From: Candidatus Baldrarchaeota archaeon
GTDB taxonomy: Archaea > Asgardarchaeota > Baldrarchaeia > Baldrarchaeales > DXJG01
Assembly: GCA_030587435.1 (NCBI GenBank)
Contig: JAUQZC010000177.1
Coordinates: 1-31,977 of the forward strand
DNA: 31,977 nucleotides
Direction of reading: 5' to 3'
Each line of letters starts with the position of its first letter. Positions within the stretch are counted from its first letter, which is position 1. Below, piece after piece: positions 17,180-25,181 of this stretch. Made by a program: the position numbers and the translations under genes. Under the pieces are notes generated by a model. It had not been told where the DNA came from. It worked only from the letters and a program-made list of their open reading frames with translations, and did no database searches.

Positions 17180-18598
17180 TTGCCTAAAAAAGAGAAAATG
17201 AAAGAACTTGCTAAAAGAATTCGAGAAATTGTTGGCGAGAAGCATGTTTCTGATAGTTTAGATGTGCTTATTGCTTATAGTGTAACCGCTTCTATAGGTT
17301 TTGATTCCTATATGCCTGATCTCGTTGTAAAACCTGGTAGTACGGAGGAGGTTGCAGAGATTGTTAAGTTGGCGAACGAATATAAAATTCCAATTATTCC
17401 TCGTGGAGGAGGGACAGGGCTTCAAGCAGAGGCATTGGCGAGGAGAGGAGGAATAATTTTAGATTTAACTAGAATGGATAAGATATTGGACATCAATGAG
17501 GAGAATTTGTCAGTTACGGTTGAGGCTGGTGTAACCTTTGGGAAATTAGATAAAGCTTTAATGGAGAAAGGTTTGTGGTTTCCCATTTATCCTGAAAGCT
17601 CTCTTTCAGCCACTATAGCTGGAAATGTTGCGGTGAATGGTGCGGGACCTGGTTCAGCTCTTTACGGTTGTATTGGCGAGCAGATCTTGGGTTTAAAGGT
17701 TGTTTTACCTACGGGTGAGATAATTACTACTGGTAGTATGGCAAATCCCAATTCACCTGGACACTATTTGAGGTATGCTTTTGGACCTGACATTACTGGT
17801 CTCTTTATAGGTTCCCTTGGAGCTTTTGGAATAATCACAGAGGTTGCTTTGAAAATTTATAAGCGTCCAGAAGAGTTTAAACATGTAACTTATGGTTTTG
17901 AAGAGGCTAAGGGGGCAATGGAGTTCTTAAGGCAACTTTTACTCAACAATATATCTGTTCTTCACGCATGTATTTATGAAGGGGATATTCTTACTTTCTT
18001 TATTGAGCTTCTCGGCGAGGAATATGGTATACCTAAAGTAGAGTGGCCCCCATACGTTGTATCGCTAACAATAGGAGGGCGCAAGGACATCGTCGAACAT
18101 GACTTTGAATTGATGGAGTCTATTGCTGCTCATATAGGTGGAAGAAACTTAGATGTACCGCAGTTTCCCAGGGGAGAGTGGACGGATAGGATGCGTGTAT
18201 ATGCGAAGGCAAGTTACATGCATCCATTTTACTGGAGGATACTTTACCACCATGCTCCGATTATGAGGTGGAATAAAGCTGCAGAAACTATTCGAGAAGT
18301 TTTGGAGAAATATGGTTTGCTGGGACATACTTCTGGTCTTATGTCAGGAAGATCTTACAACTTTTACCCGCATCTATACTTTTATGTCGACGACAAAGAA
18401 GCTTTTGAAAAAGTTAAGCAGGCTCATGCAGAACTTGCCAGCAAACTTTTAAAGATCGGATGTGTGCCTTTTAAGCTTGCACCATACTGGATTGGAGAAA
18501 TAAAGAAACTAAGAGAATATTATGGTTTTTTGCGCAGGATTAAGCGAGTTTTAGATCCAAATAACATTATGAATCCAGGTGTTTTTCTGGAGGACTGA
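17180..18598 (+). CDS. glcD: FAD-binding oxidase, GlcD/D-lactate dehydrogenase family
   Basis: The 472-residue protein has the FAD-binding PCMH domain. PDLVVKPGSTEEVAEIVKLA is at 45-64, the phosphate loop IIPRGGGTGLQ near 72, and EAGVTFGKLDKAL near 115, with a Gly-rich segment GNVAVNGAGPGS near 147. The C-terminal cap ends with RRIKRVLDPNNIMNPG, the usual family ending. It oxidises a 2-hydroxy acid such as glycolate or D-lactate, passing electrons to the adjacent Fe-S protein. TTG start with GAGGTGGAGGT upstream. It is followed by the Fe-S partner with a 2-base gap, so the two form a membrane-associated or soluble oxidase. The exact substrate cannot be read. Confidence 0.9.
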   Translation: MPKKEKMKELAKRIREIVGEKHVSDSLDVLIAYSVTASIGFDSYMPDLVVKPGSTEEVAEIVKLANEYKIPIIPRGGGTGLQAEALARRGGIILDLTRMDKILDINEENLSVTVEAGVTFGKLDKALMEKGLWFPIYPESSLSATIAGNVAVNGAGPGSALYGCIGEQILGLKVVLPTGEIITTGSMANPNSPGHYLRYAFGPDITGLFIGSLGAFGIITEVALKIYKRPEEFKHVTYGFEEAKGAMEFLRQLLLNNISVLHACIYEGDILTFFIELLGEEYGIPKVEWPPYVVSLTIGGRKDIVEHDFELMESIAAHIGGRNLDVPQFPRGEWTDRMRVYAKASYMHPFYWRILYHHAPIMRWNKAAETIREVLEKYGLLGHTSGLMSGRSYNFYPHLYFYVDDKEAFEKVKQAHAELASKLLKIGCVPFKLAPYWIGEIKKLREYYGFLRRIKRVLDPNNIMNPGVFLED

Positions 18599-18600
18599 AC

Positions 18601-19761
18601 ATGAAACTTGAAGAGTTAATTTCCGAATTGTTGATGTGCCGTAGATGCGGTTTATGCAGAAACCCCATAGACGTAGAACATGGTATTGATGGTGCTTGCC
18701 CAGTTTGGAGAAATTCTACGGGTTTTGAGACCGATTTTGCGAGGGGGAAAATACAGGTAGCTTTGGCTCTTCTTCAAGGAAACCTGGATGTTAGTCCAGA
18801 GATGGCTAAAAGCTTGTATAGATGTACATTGTGCGATAATTGTAGCGCAATTTGTCCCGCAGGGCTGGAAATAGCGAAATTACTTGAGAAAGTTAGGGAA
18901 TTCGTTAGCAGTAAAGTTTACGTGTCTGAGAAACACGCAGCAATTGTTGAAAGTATAGAGAAATACGGTAATCCTTACTTAACTTCTCCCGAAAAAAGAT
19001 TTGAGTGGCTAGGAGAAGATTTATCGAAGATGCCTGATGAGGCTGAAACTGTTTATTTTGTTGGCTGTACAACTTCCCTTAGAACACCTGAAATTGCTAA
19101 GGCAACAATAAAAATATTAGAATCAACAAACACGGATTTCACAGTTCTTAAGAACGAGTGGTGTTGCGGCTCAATACTTTTACGTGTAGGTTTTCGAAAC
19201 GAAGCTATTAAAGCTGCGGAAAAAGTGGTTAAAGCCGTTGAAAATACCGGGGCAAAAACTGTGATTACTAGCTGTGCAGGGTGTTTTCACGCACTTAAAT
19301 ACGATTATCCAGAACTTCTGGGCGATATAGGTTTTGAAGTACTTCATACGGTGCAGTTCATTGATAAGCTTCTAAAAGAAGGGAAACTAAGGTTAAATAA
19401 ATTGTCTGAACGTATAAAAGTTACATATCATGATCCATGTCACTTAGGTAGACATGGACTAGTTTACGAGGAACCTAGAGATGTTCTAAAGCAGATTTCA
19501 AATTTGGAACTTGTGGAAATGGTCCCTAATCGGCAGTTTTCTATGTGTTGTGGTGCAGGTGGGGGATTAAAACTTTTGGAAGGAGAACTTGCGGTGAAAA
19601 TTGCTTCAGAGAAAATAAAGAAAGTATTAGGGATGAATGTTGATGCTTTGGTGAGTGCATGTCCCTTCTGTAAGTACAATTTTATAGAGGCTGTAAGTAG
19701 AGAAAGAACGAATCTTAAAGTGTATGATATAGTGGAACTGGTTGTTAAAGCAATAGGATAA
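18601..19761 (+). CDS. CCG-domain iron-sulfur protein (GlcF/HdrD/LutA type)
   Basis: The 386-residue protein has two N-terminal [4Fe-4S] motifs: CRRCGLC near 13-19 with a later CPVW, and CTLCDNCSAICP near 75-86. They are followed by two CCG domains with CCGS near 189, HDPCHLGRHG near 280, CCGAGGG near 315 and CPFC near 356. This matches GlcF, LutA and HdrD/B subunits, which accept electrons from a flavoprotein and pass them to quinone, heterodisulfide or another carrier. It sits 2 bases downstream of the FAD oxidase. The electron acceptor is not known; in strict anaerobes an Hdr-like role is possible. Confidence 0.9.
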   Translation: MKLEELISELLMCRRCGLCRNPIDVEHGIDGACPVWRNSTGFETDFARGKIQVALALLQGNLDVSPEMAKSLYRCTLCDNCSAICPAGLEIAKLLEKVREFVSSKVYVSEKHAAIVESIEKYGNPYLTSPEKRFEWLGEDLSKMPDEAETVYFVGCTTSLRTPEIAKATIKILESTNTDFTVLKNEWCCGSILLRVGFRNEAIKAAEKVVKAVENTGAKTVITSCAGCFHALKYDYPELLGDIGFEVLHTVQFIDKLLKEGKLRLNKLSERIKVTYHDPCHLGRHGLVYEEPRDVLKQISNLELVEMVPNRQFSMCCGAGGGLKLLEGELAVKIASEKIKKVLGMNVDALVSACPFCKYNFIEAVSRERTNLKVYDIVELVVKAIG

Positions 19762-19818
19762 CATATGCAAGCCAAAATTTCCATTAAATGTTTAAAATAT
19801 GATTGTGTGATTGTTATG

Positions 19819-20099
19819 TCGACATCTGTGAAAATAAATTTGGAAAGTAAGAAAAAGCTGGAAGAACTTCAAGCAATGTTAACTTTGAAATTAGGTCGCA
19901 AGATTCCTCAACACGAAATATTAGATGCACTTATAAAATTAGGTTCCTCCAAAGTCGATGAGTCGGTTAAACACTTCTCTGGAGTCGAGTTACCACCGTC
20001 ACCAGAAAAATAGCGAAAATTTTATCTCTCCCACATGACCGGGGAATTAAAACTTCCGAAGAGGATATAAATAAAATCCTATACGAAAAGAAAGACTAA
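19819..20099 (+). pseudogene. VapB-like antitoxin, frameshifted
   Basis: The first part reads STSVKINLESKKKLEELQAM as in archaeal VapB-type antitoxins (ribbon-helix-helix candidates). It meets a stop at 20011 just after the A5 run 20006-20010. If one A is added, the frame continues through IAKILSLPHDRGIKTSEED and INKILYEKKD to TAA 20097-20099, a family-like ending just 2 bases before the vapC start. A single-base deletion in the homopolymer is the simplest explanation. I start at ATG 19819 rather than the upstream ATG at 19765. It could also be a sequencing error. Confidence 0.75.
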
Positions 20100-20101
20100 T
20101 T

Positions 20102-20300
20102 ATGAGTATATTCGTCGACACCGGCATTTTTATAGCTTTTTAACAAGAAGATAAAAGACACAAACGGGCCGTAGAGTTGTTAAGAAAAGCGATGTCTGGA
20201 GACTTTGGAACCGTTCTCGGATAGTTAACATTTTATTGCTATACGTTCCACTTTGCTTTTGAAGAGGTCATGGGTGGCTTTCGGGGAACGGTAAAGCACC
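20102..20300 (+). pseudogene. VapC-like PIN-domain toxin remnant
   Basis: Beginning at ATG 20102 the frame reads MSIFVDTGIFIAF, the PIN-domain start with catalytic Asp at residue 6. TAA (20141-20143) follows, then the same frame goes on with QEDKRHKRAVELLRKAMSGD until TAG (20222-20224). After that a fragment like FAFEEVMGGF continues. The two in-frame stops and the loss of the C-terminal end show it is dead. It sits 2 bases after the frameshifted antitoxin, the usual vapBC operon order. The 3' boundary is approximate. Confidence 0.8.
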
Positions 20301-20368
20301 CACATGGAAGATTTCAAACCAATATTCCAAGCAGCAACCAAACATCTATCTGCCTCAAACCACATTTC

Positions 20369-20679
20369 TTACAGCGATACTGGTTGTTCTTTTGTAAGCC
20401 ATGAAGTCAAGCAACTAGCCGTAAGTAAAGCTACTTGAACCAATAGAACAAAATATGTTGATGATACAGTAAATTGGTAATGGGAGTAAAACTGAGCTAA
20501 TCCAAGAGAGTACTGAACAGCATAGCCACATGCAACAGTATAAAGAATTCTCTTAAGAATAAGAATACTTCGACCATACTTTAGATTACTGTAAACCGCA
20601 ACCACAAGAGAAAATACGGTAAGCAAGAATAAATTTCCGGAAGCCAAAGACCAAGCCCACCGTTATTCTTCATTCCCAT
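20369..20679 (-). pseudogene. Truncated copy of the neighbouring four-helix membrane gene
   Basis: The open frame (92 codons from 20647) matches the paralogue at 20874-21350 closely: VAVYSNLKYGRSILILKRIL in this copy against VGVYSNLKLGSNILIVKRIL, and both end in WLTKEQP. Before the frame, the upstream end (from ATG 20679, MGMKNNGGLGLWLPEI) matches the paralogue start (MDMDGYRVSLWSPEI). The stretch of about 45 codons in between is missing and the frame is changed, so this is an internal-deletion pseudogene. A short match, TCCGGAAATTT versus TCCGAATTA, lies at the joint. Confidence 0.7.
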
Positions 20680-20705
20680 CACCAGTAAACATAGACTTTA
20701 AATGA
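20676..20705 (-). repeat. Copy 1 of a 30-bp direct repeat covering promoter and start region
   Basis: This 30-base sequence is identical to 21347-21376 and lies at the start of the truncated paralogue. It includes the TTTAAAGTCTATG (TATA-like) and GGTGATGG (ribosome-binding) sequences on the minus strand. Confidence 0.85.
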
Positions 20706-20873
20706 TACAGCCATCTGATCGATTGGATTATAAGACTAAAGAAATTGTAGGAAAAGCCACGGTACTGTACTTGTTAAATCAACTATTTCCGATGTCCAAA
20801 GCTTAAGCTTACCACTCCACAAAGTCCTCACCAGCAGCTACTAATAGACGCAGACTATAAAGGTTGTTAGGAT

Positions 20874-21350
20874 CTATTGTGCTGGTTGTTCTTTTGTAAG
20901 CCATACAGCCATAAAGCTAAGTGTAAGTAAGATGAATTGTAGTATTAGCATGGGATATCCCAGACCGTAGGAGAACTTCACAACCTCTGGATTTGTTAAT
21001 CTTTCGTAGGTAGCGATGAAAAATTCCAAAACCTCGTATCCCACGTATTGTATGCCGAAGCCAAACGTAATGGTGTAAAGAATCCTTTTAACAATAAGAA
21101 TGTTACTGCCAAGCTTCAAATTGCTATAAACTCCAACTAGAAGTGAAATAAGCGTAAGCGTGAATAGTAATTCGGAGACTGTGAGAACTGATGGCGTTGA
21201 TTGCACATGCCTCCAACCTTCAACATAAACCATGTAAATGTATGCCTGGAATTTTTCTGAGAAATAGGTCATAAGAAAACATGGAACCATGCTCAGAACC
21301 GCAAAAATTTCCGGAGACCAAAGGCTAACTCTGTACCCATCCATGTCCAT
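20874..21350 (-). CDS. Uncharacterised membrane protein of about four helices
   Basis: The product, 158 residues when started at ATG 21350, has about four hydrophobic stretches: around 14-30, 55-76 (LLFTLTLISLLVGVY), 85-100 and 130-150 (YPMLILQFILLTLSFMAVWL). It ends with WLTKEQPAQ and has a basic LKLGSNILIVKRI loop. No known family. It is the intact member of a tandem pair with the pseudogene at 20369-20679. Its TATA-like TTTAAAG lies so near the start that transcripts may be leaderless or nearly so. Other starts (GTG 21353, ATG 21344) are possible. Confidence 0.7.
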   Translation of the reverse strand: MDMDGYRVSLWSPEIFAVLSMVPCFLMTYFSEKFQAYIYMVYVEGWRHVQSTPSVLTVSELLFTLTLISLLVGVYSNLKLGSNILIVKRILYTITFGFGIQYVGYEVLEFFIATYERLTNPEVVKFSYGLGYPMLILQFILLTLSFMAVWLTKEQPAQ

Positions 21351-21376
21351 CACCAGTAAACATAGACTTTAAATGA
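21347..21376 (-). repeat. Copy 2 of the 30-bp direct repeat
   Basis: Identical over 30 bases to 20676-20705, at the start of the intact membrane gene. The identity of promoter and start site, while the gene bodies have diverged more, shows that the two genes arose by tandem duplication, or that this part is under selection. Confidence 0.85.
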
Positions 21377-21604
21377 AACCGTCAACCAGTTAGTTGACCT
21401 TGGGAAATATAATCCAAACCAATAGTTAAAGTACCGCCAATCAAATTTAAACTTCACGTAACATGTATGATAGCCTTGAGAAACACATGCACGAGCATGT
21501 ACCAAGATGAAAGCATACCAAAAGCGTTGTTGGATGATCTATGGTCTGCTAAATCTGGATGGTATCCAAAATCCACCACATTTGAATCCAAAGATCTATT
21601 TTTT

Positions 21605-22229
21605 CTAATCAATGTAAGCATGTTCATAAAGGTCACGTCCAACTTCTACATCTACTTTATGTGGGTCGTAGCTTACGGTTACTGAGCAACTAACTCCACC
21701 ATAGCCCACGGTTACTGTAAAGCTATAGCCTACTTCACCTGCTGAAGTACCTGGTGTTGGCGAACCGAAATCTATATCATCGTCTCCGGCCCATACCTTT
21801 GCGTAAAGTATTGTTAATTCTTCGTTTGGGTCTACAGTAGGATCGTTGATATCGTCGGGGATTGGATCGTAGTAGGGTCTATCCAAACAGGGAACCATAC
21901 TGTTATAATTCCTTCCTCCCTCTTGACGACACCAGAGAACTCTTTAATTACGTACTCGTTTTTGAGATGGATATCAGTTTTGATGTAGGTATTGTTGCTG
22001 TGTATTTTACGTCGTTGAGTATAACGTTTACATACAATATTTGCCCAAGCATGTTTTAAATTGACTTTTGCGTCTCCAATTTTCTTGAATGATACTGAAT
22101 CATATTTTATGCCGGTAAATTTGTAGTGATAGCTGTTTTGGGGGGAAACGCGTAGGCTGTTGGTGTCGACATTACTAAGAACGGTACTATAAATAATATT
22201 AGTGCTATAGCTTTTAGGTAGGTTTTCAG
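21605..22229 (-). pseudogene. Secreted protein gene with two frameshifts
   Basis: Three reading frames assemble into one secreted protein. The first begins near CTG 22229 and reads a signal peptide (YLKAIALILFIVPFLVMST, ending PTAYAFPPK). At the G6 run 22140-22145 the frame changes to a region ending in EEGIITVWFPVWID. Near 21876 it changes again to RPYYDPIPDDINDPTVDPNE and a beta-rich Asp-rich domain with VGYSFTVTVGYGG, up to TAG 21605-21607. The whole would be about 205 residues, an exported protein of unknown function. No normal start codon survives in the signal frame, only CTG after GGTGGAG. The gene is broken, or the assembly is wrong. Confidence 0.6.
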
Positions 22230-22446
22230 TTCTCCACCCTTCCTCGTTATCTTTATAATTTTTTGACGAAGCCATACATATTGCGGTTCTGTTTTGCTTG
22301 GCGCCGTAGGTTGTTGACTTTGGCTTTAATGTCTTGTGACGATTTAAAGACGTGCACCTTGAATTTATATTTTAATATTTCAATTATTAGTTTAAGTTGG
22401 ATAGGTTTGTCTTAATGCAGAGCGTTATTAGTGTAGGAGGGACTTT

Positions 22447-23478
22447 ATGGATAATGTGCGTGTTGTTATTTATGGTGTTGGAGCCATAGGGACTCGTATC
22501 GCTAAATTTGTACTTGGAAAAAAGGGTATTGAGATTGTTGGAGCCATAGATGTTTCTTCTGAGAAAGTTGGCAAAGATCTTGGAGAAATTTTAGGTTTAG
22601 AGGAAAAACTCGGTGTCGTAGTGTCTAGTGACGTTTCTTCAGTTTTCTCCGAGAATAAGCCAGATGTGACATTGCATGCCACCGGCTCTTACTTAGACAA
22701 GGTATATCCTCAAATAGCTCAAGCTGTTAAAGCTGGCTCAAGTGTTATTTCTACGTGTGAAACTTTGGCTTATCCATATTACAGATATCCAGAGCTTAGT
22801 GAAAAACTGGATAAGTTGGCTAGGGAGCATGGTGTGACGGTGCTGGGAAGCGGCGTGAATCCTGGTTTCATATATGATACTTTAGTCGCTACTTTAACTG
22901 GTGTTTGTGAAACTGTTGAAAAAATAAGAGCAGTGAGATCTCTTGACGCTGCGAAACGTAGATATCCTTTCCAGAAGAAAATTGGTTTAGGCCTTAGTCC
23001 GGAAGAATTTAAACGTAAACTTGATGCCGGGGAGATTACTGCTCACGTAGGTTATGCTGAGTCAATAATGTTAGTTGCTAAGGCTTTAGGGTGGAGAATT
23101 GACAATGTTGAGGAAATTCAAGAGCCAGTGATTGCAGAAAAAGATTTAGAGACCCAATACTTTAAGGTTAAGCCTGGAGAAGTAGCTGGAGTGCATGGGT
23201 TTGGAATAGGCTATATGAATGGAAAAGAAGTTATAAGAGTGGAACTTGTAGCTGCTGTGGGAGCTGAAGATTATGAAGAAATCATAATAGAAGGCAATCC
23301 AAATCTACACTGGAGAAATAGTTTAGGTATACCCGGCGACATAGCAACTGTTGCAATGATTGTTAATATGGTTCCACGGGTTCTTAAAGCGCAACCGGGT
23401 CTTCTTACGATGATAGATTTACCTCCGCCATCTGCAGTTCTCGGAGACTTTAGAGATTTTGTGAGGAAAGACGTTTAA
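22447..23478 (+). CDS. NAD(P)-dependent diaminopentanoate dehydrogenase-like enzyme
   Basis: The 343-residue protein has a DapB-like Rossmann fold: YGVGAIGTRIAKFVL at 9-23 (GxGxxG), and GAIDVSSEKVGKDLGEI near 33. HATGSYLD comes near 77, ISTCETLAYP near 100 and GSGVNPGFIYDTL near 137. The C-terminal part with RSLDAAKRR, LGLSPEEF and a final NMVPRVLKAQPGLLTMIDL matches the 2,4-diaminopentanoate dehydrogenase group, which deaminates 2,4-diaminopentanoate in ornithine fermentation. The partners of that pathway are not in the window, so the actual substrate may be another amine. ATG with AGGAGGGA about 8 bases upstream and a TATA-like box near 22363. Confidence 0.85.
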   Translation: MDNVRVVIYGVGAIGTRIAKFVLGKKGIEIVGAIDVSSEKVGKDLGEILGLEEKLGVVVSSDVSSVFSENKPDVTLHATGSYLDKVYPQIAQAVKAGSSVISTCETLAYPYYRYPELSEKLDKLAREHGVTVLGSGVNPGFIYDTLVATLTGVCETVEKIRAVRSLDAAKRRYPFQKKIGLGLSPEEFKRKLDAGEITAHVGYAESIMLVAKALGWRIDNVEEIQEPVIAEKDLETQYFKVKPGEVAGVHGFGIGYMNGKEVIRVELVAAVGAEDYEEIIIEGNPNLHWRNSLGIPGDIATVAMIVNMVPRVLKAQPGLLTMIDLPPPSAVLGDFRDFVRKDV

Positions 23479-23514
23479 ATGTCTTTAATACCCATTATCT
23501 GAGTAACCTAGGTT

Positions 23515-24002
23515 TCAATCTTCTAAAACTCTTATTTTTGTTATACTTCCATTTGGAAGTAGAGATGATGACACTATTTCAATCGGTTTATTCAAGATTT
23601 TCCGAATCATGGCAGCAACGCTCATAGCCATAGGGCAAATACCTTCGTTGCCTGCAATTGCGTGTGATCTCTTAGCTAATAGACAATTTTCAAGTTTGAT
23701 TGTAAACTCGCCGTTGTTTATTTCCGGTTTTACATCCGTAACGATAAGAGATTTTTTAAGCAGTTTTGCAAACTTGTCGAATACTTCTTCTATATTATTC
23801 GATTCTTTTAATGTTTCTTCGAATCCAGATACTCTGCTAACGCTTTCTATGACGCGGAGTATGATGAAGTCTCTTAAAGCTGCTTCTCCCAAAAGCTCTG
23901 TAACAGATTTCTGTAGGGGAAAACACAGCTGTGCATGAGACCAGCGATTTCTAAAAATTCTTTTGGCATCATGAAATCTATCATTTTTCTTTTTAAGCTC
24001 AT
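23515..24002 (-). pseudogene. Uncharacterised conserved-looking gene, one frameshift
   Basis: The C-terminal 130 residues are continuous to the stop: GEAALRDFIILRVIESVS, a coiled helix, NGEFTIKLENCLLAKRS, EGICPMAMSVAAMIRK and SLLPNGSITKIRVLED. The better N-terminus is in another frame: ATG 24002 with GGGAGG 7 bases upstream, reading MSLKRKMIDFMMPKEF and EIAGLMHSCVFPYRNLLQS. The two meet at the A4 run 23891-23894 if one base is added. The product would be about 162 residues with two Cys and a weak V4R-like C-terminus. The alternative, a long frame from TTG 24093, has no ribosome-binding site. So it is either a pseudogene or a sequencing error. Confidence 0.65.
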
Positions 24003-24185
24003 CTAGCTTCCTCCCGACTGGTTTACCATCATCAACACAAGTAGTTTTAAAACTAAATCGGTTACATATTTTATAAAGATGATAAAAGCTCAAAGGTGAG
24101 TGGTTTCACTAAGGTCGAGACCAGAGAAACAATTAACAATAATCTAGAAATAGAGAGACAAATATAAGGTAATAATTTCGATAAT

Positions 24186-24438
24186 ATGTACCGGGAAAGA
24201 ACGCTAGAAAAGGTAGATGGAATAGCAATAGATAAGAATCTAACTTTTATTCGTATCGGAGATAAAGAGGTTAAGTCAGGCGATATATCGCTTTCAAGTC
24301 CTTTAACTTTTAATAAAACGATAGGATGATAATTTTGTTAGCGGAACAAAGTTACCAGCGGGAGTTCATAGAATCAATGTAAAAACAAATATACAAGGCC
24401 TTGGAGAGATTTCTTTCACCGTACAAGACCATATATAA
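24186..24438 (+). pseudogene. Frameshifted fragment of a beta-rich (probably extracellular) protein
   Basis: From ATG 24186 the frame reads IDKNLTFIRIGDKEVKSGD, then SPLTFNKTIG and TGA at 24327-24329. A +1 shift right there continues as DDNFVSGTKLPAGVHRINVK and TNIQGLGEISFTVQDHI, ending at TAA 24436-24438. Both parts have the strand pattern of archaeal exported beta-sandwich proteins; LPAGVHRINVKT is CARDB-like. The signal peptide and anchor are missing, so this is probably a fragment. Function unknown. Confidence 0.5.
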
Positions 24439-24531
24439 GTAAAAACTTTAGCTATTACTTTTTTATTTGAATAAGGCTAAGTTATTGGTGTTTGAAAGTT
24501 TTCATTTCTAGTTAATACTCCGTTGAACCGC

Positions 24532-24544
24532 AAAGTATAAATAC
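24532..24544 (+). promoter_or_regulatory. BRE/TATA-like promoter of the ECF operon
   Basis: AAAGTATAAATAC is a BRE plus TATA-like box about 50 bases upstream of the ATG at 24591. GAGG at 24585-24588 is only 2 bases from that ATG, so translation may begin slightly later (ATG 24612) or start by another mechanism. Confidence 0.5.
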
Positions 24545-24590
24545 TGTTTTTAGATAAGCGGGATAAAATATCCTATAGGGCAGTGAGGGA

Positions 24591-25181
24591 ATGAATACTT
24601 CATCGAGTACGATGAAAAGCAGAAAAATCTCGGTTATTGCTATATTTGCAAGTATGGCAATAGCGTCAGCATATGCATCATCTATGATACCAAATGTTGA
24701 ACTAATGTCCTTTATGGTCTTTGTAGCCGGATACATTTACGGATCTTATGTTGGAGCATTGGTAGGGCTTATAGCAATGGGTATTTATGGTATGTGGAAT
24801 CCTTGGGGCGGGGCAGTCCCACCGATTTTTATAGCACAAGTGGGTTGCATGGCTCTCATAGGCGCAGTTGGTGGAGTAGCAAATAGGGTTTTGAATACGC
24901 CCGATTCCAATTCAGAGGAAGCGTTAGGAGCTGCGGCTTTGGGAGGAGTGCTTACAATCATATACGACTTGATTACGAACTATGCTTACGCTGTAGCTTT
25001 TGGCTTAGCACAACAGTTCGTTCTCGTCTTAATAGCGGGGGCTTGGTTTTCACTTGTTCATGTTATCAGTAATACTATAATTTTTGGAATACTTCTAGCC
25101 CCCGTGTCTAGAACATTGAAAAATATTCTTGGCCTAGACAACGGAACGGTGAGGGAAAATAGGTGGAGAGGCGAACACTAA
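24591..25181 (+). CDS. ECF-type transporter S component (vitamin-binding membrane subunit)
   Basis: The 196-residue membrane protein has about six hydrophobic helices. It begins with VIAIFASMAIASAYASSMIPN, then FMVFVAGYIYGSYVGALVGLIAMGIYG, a segment NPWGGAVPPIFIAQVGCMALIGAVGG, and two further helices. Short loops with Gly and Asn are typical of energy-coupling-factor S components that capture vitamins. The ATPase (EcfA) and EcfT subunits are not in the window and are presumably encoded elsewhere. The gene overlaps by 19 bases the following DUF4430 gene. That domain is related to the transcobalamin C-terminal fold, so cobalamin or a corrinoid is the most likely substrate; this is inference from context. 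Confidence 0.72.
   Translation: MNTSSSTMKSRKISVIAIFASMAIASAYASSMIPNVELMSFMVFVAGYIYGSYVGALVGLIAMGIYGMWNPWGGAVPPIFIAQVGCMALIGAVGGVANRVLNTPDSNSEEALGAAALGGVLTIIYDLITNYAYAVAFGLAQQFVLVLIAGAWFSLVHVISNTIIFGILLAPVSRTLKNILGLDNGTVRENRWRGEH

Noticed and set aside
21467..21685. 72-codon plus-strand frame (MIALRNTCTSMYQDES start)
   Set aside because: Overlaps the end of the secreted pseudogene antisense and shows no ribosome-binding site or recognised domain.
24003..24093. N-terminal extension of the frameshifted gene from TTG 24093
   Set aside because: No ribosome-binding site; the ATG at 24002 in another frame has an ideal one, so the extension is likely not translated.
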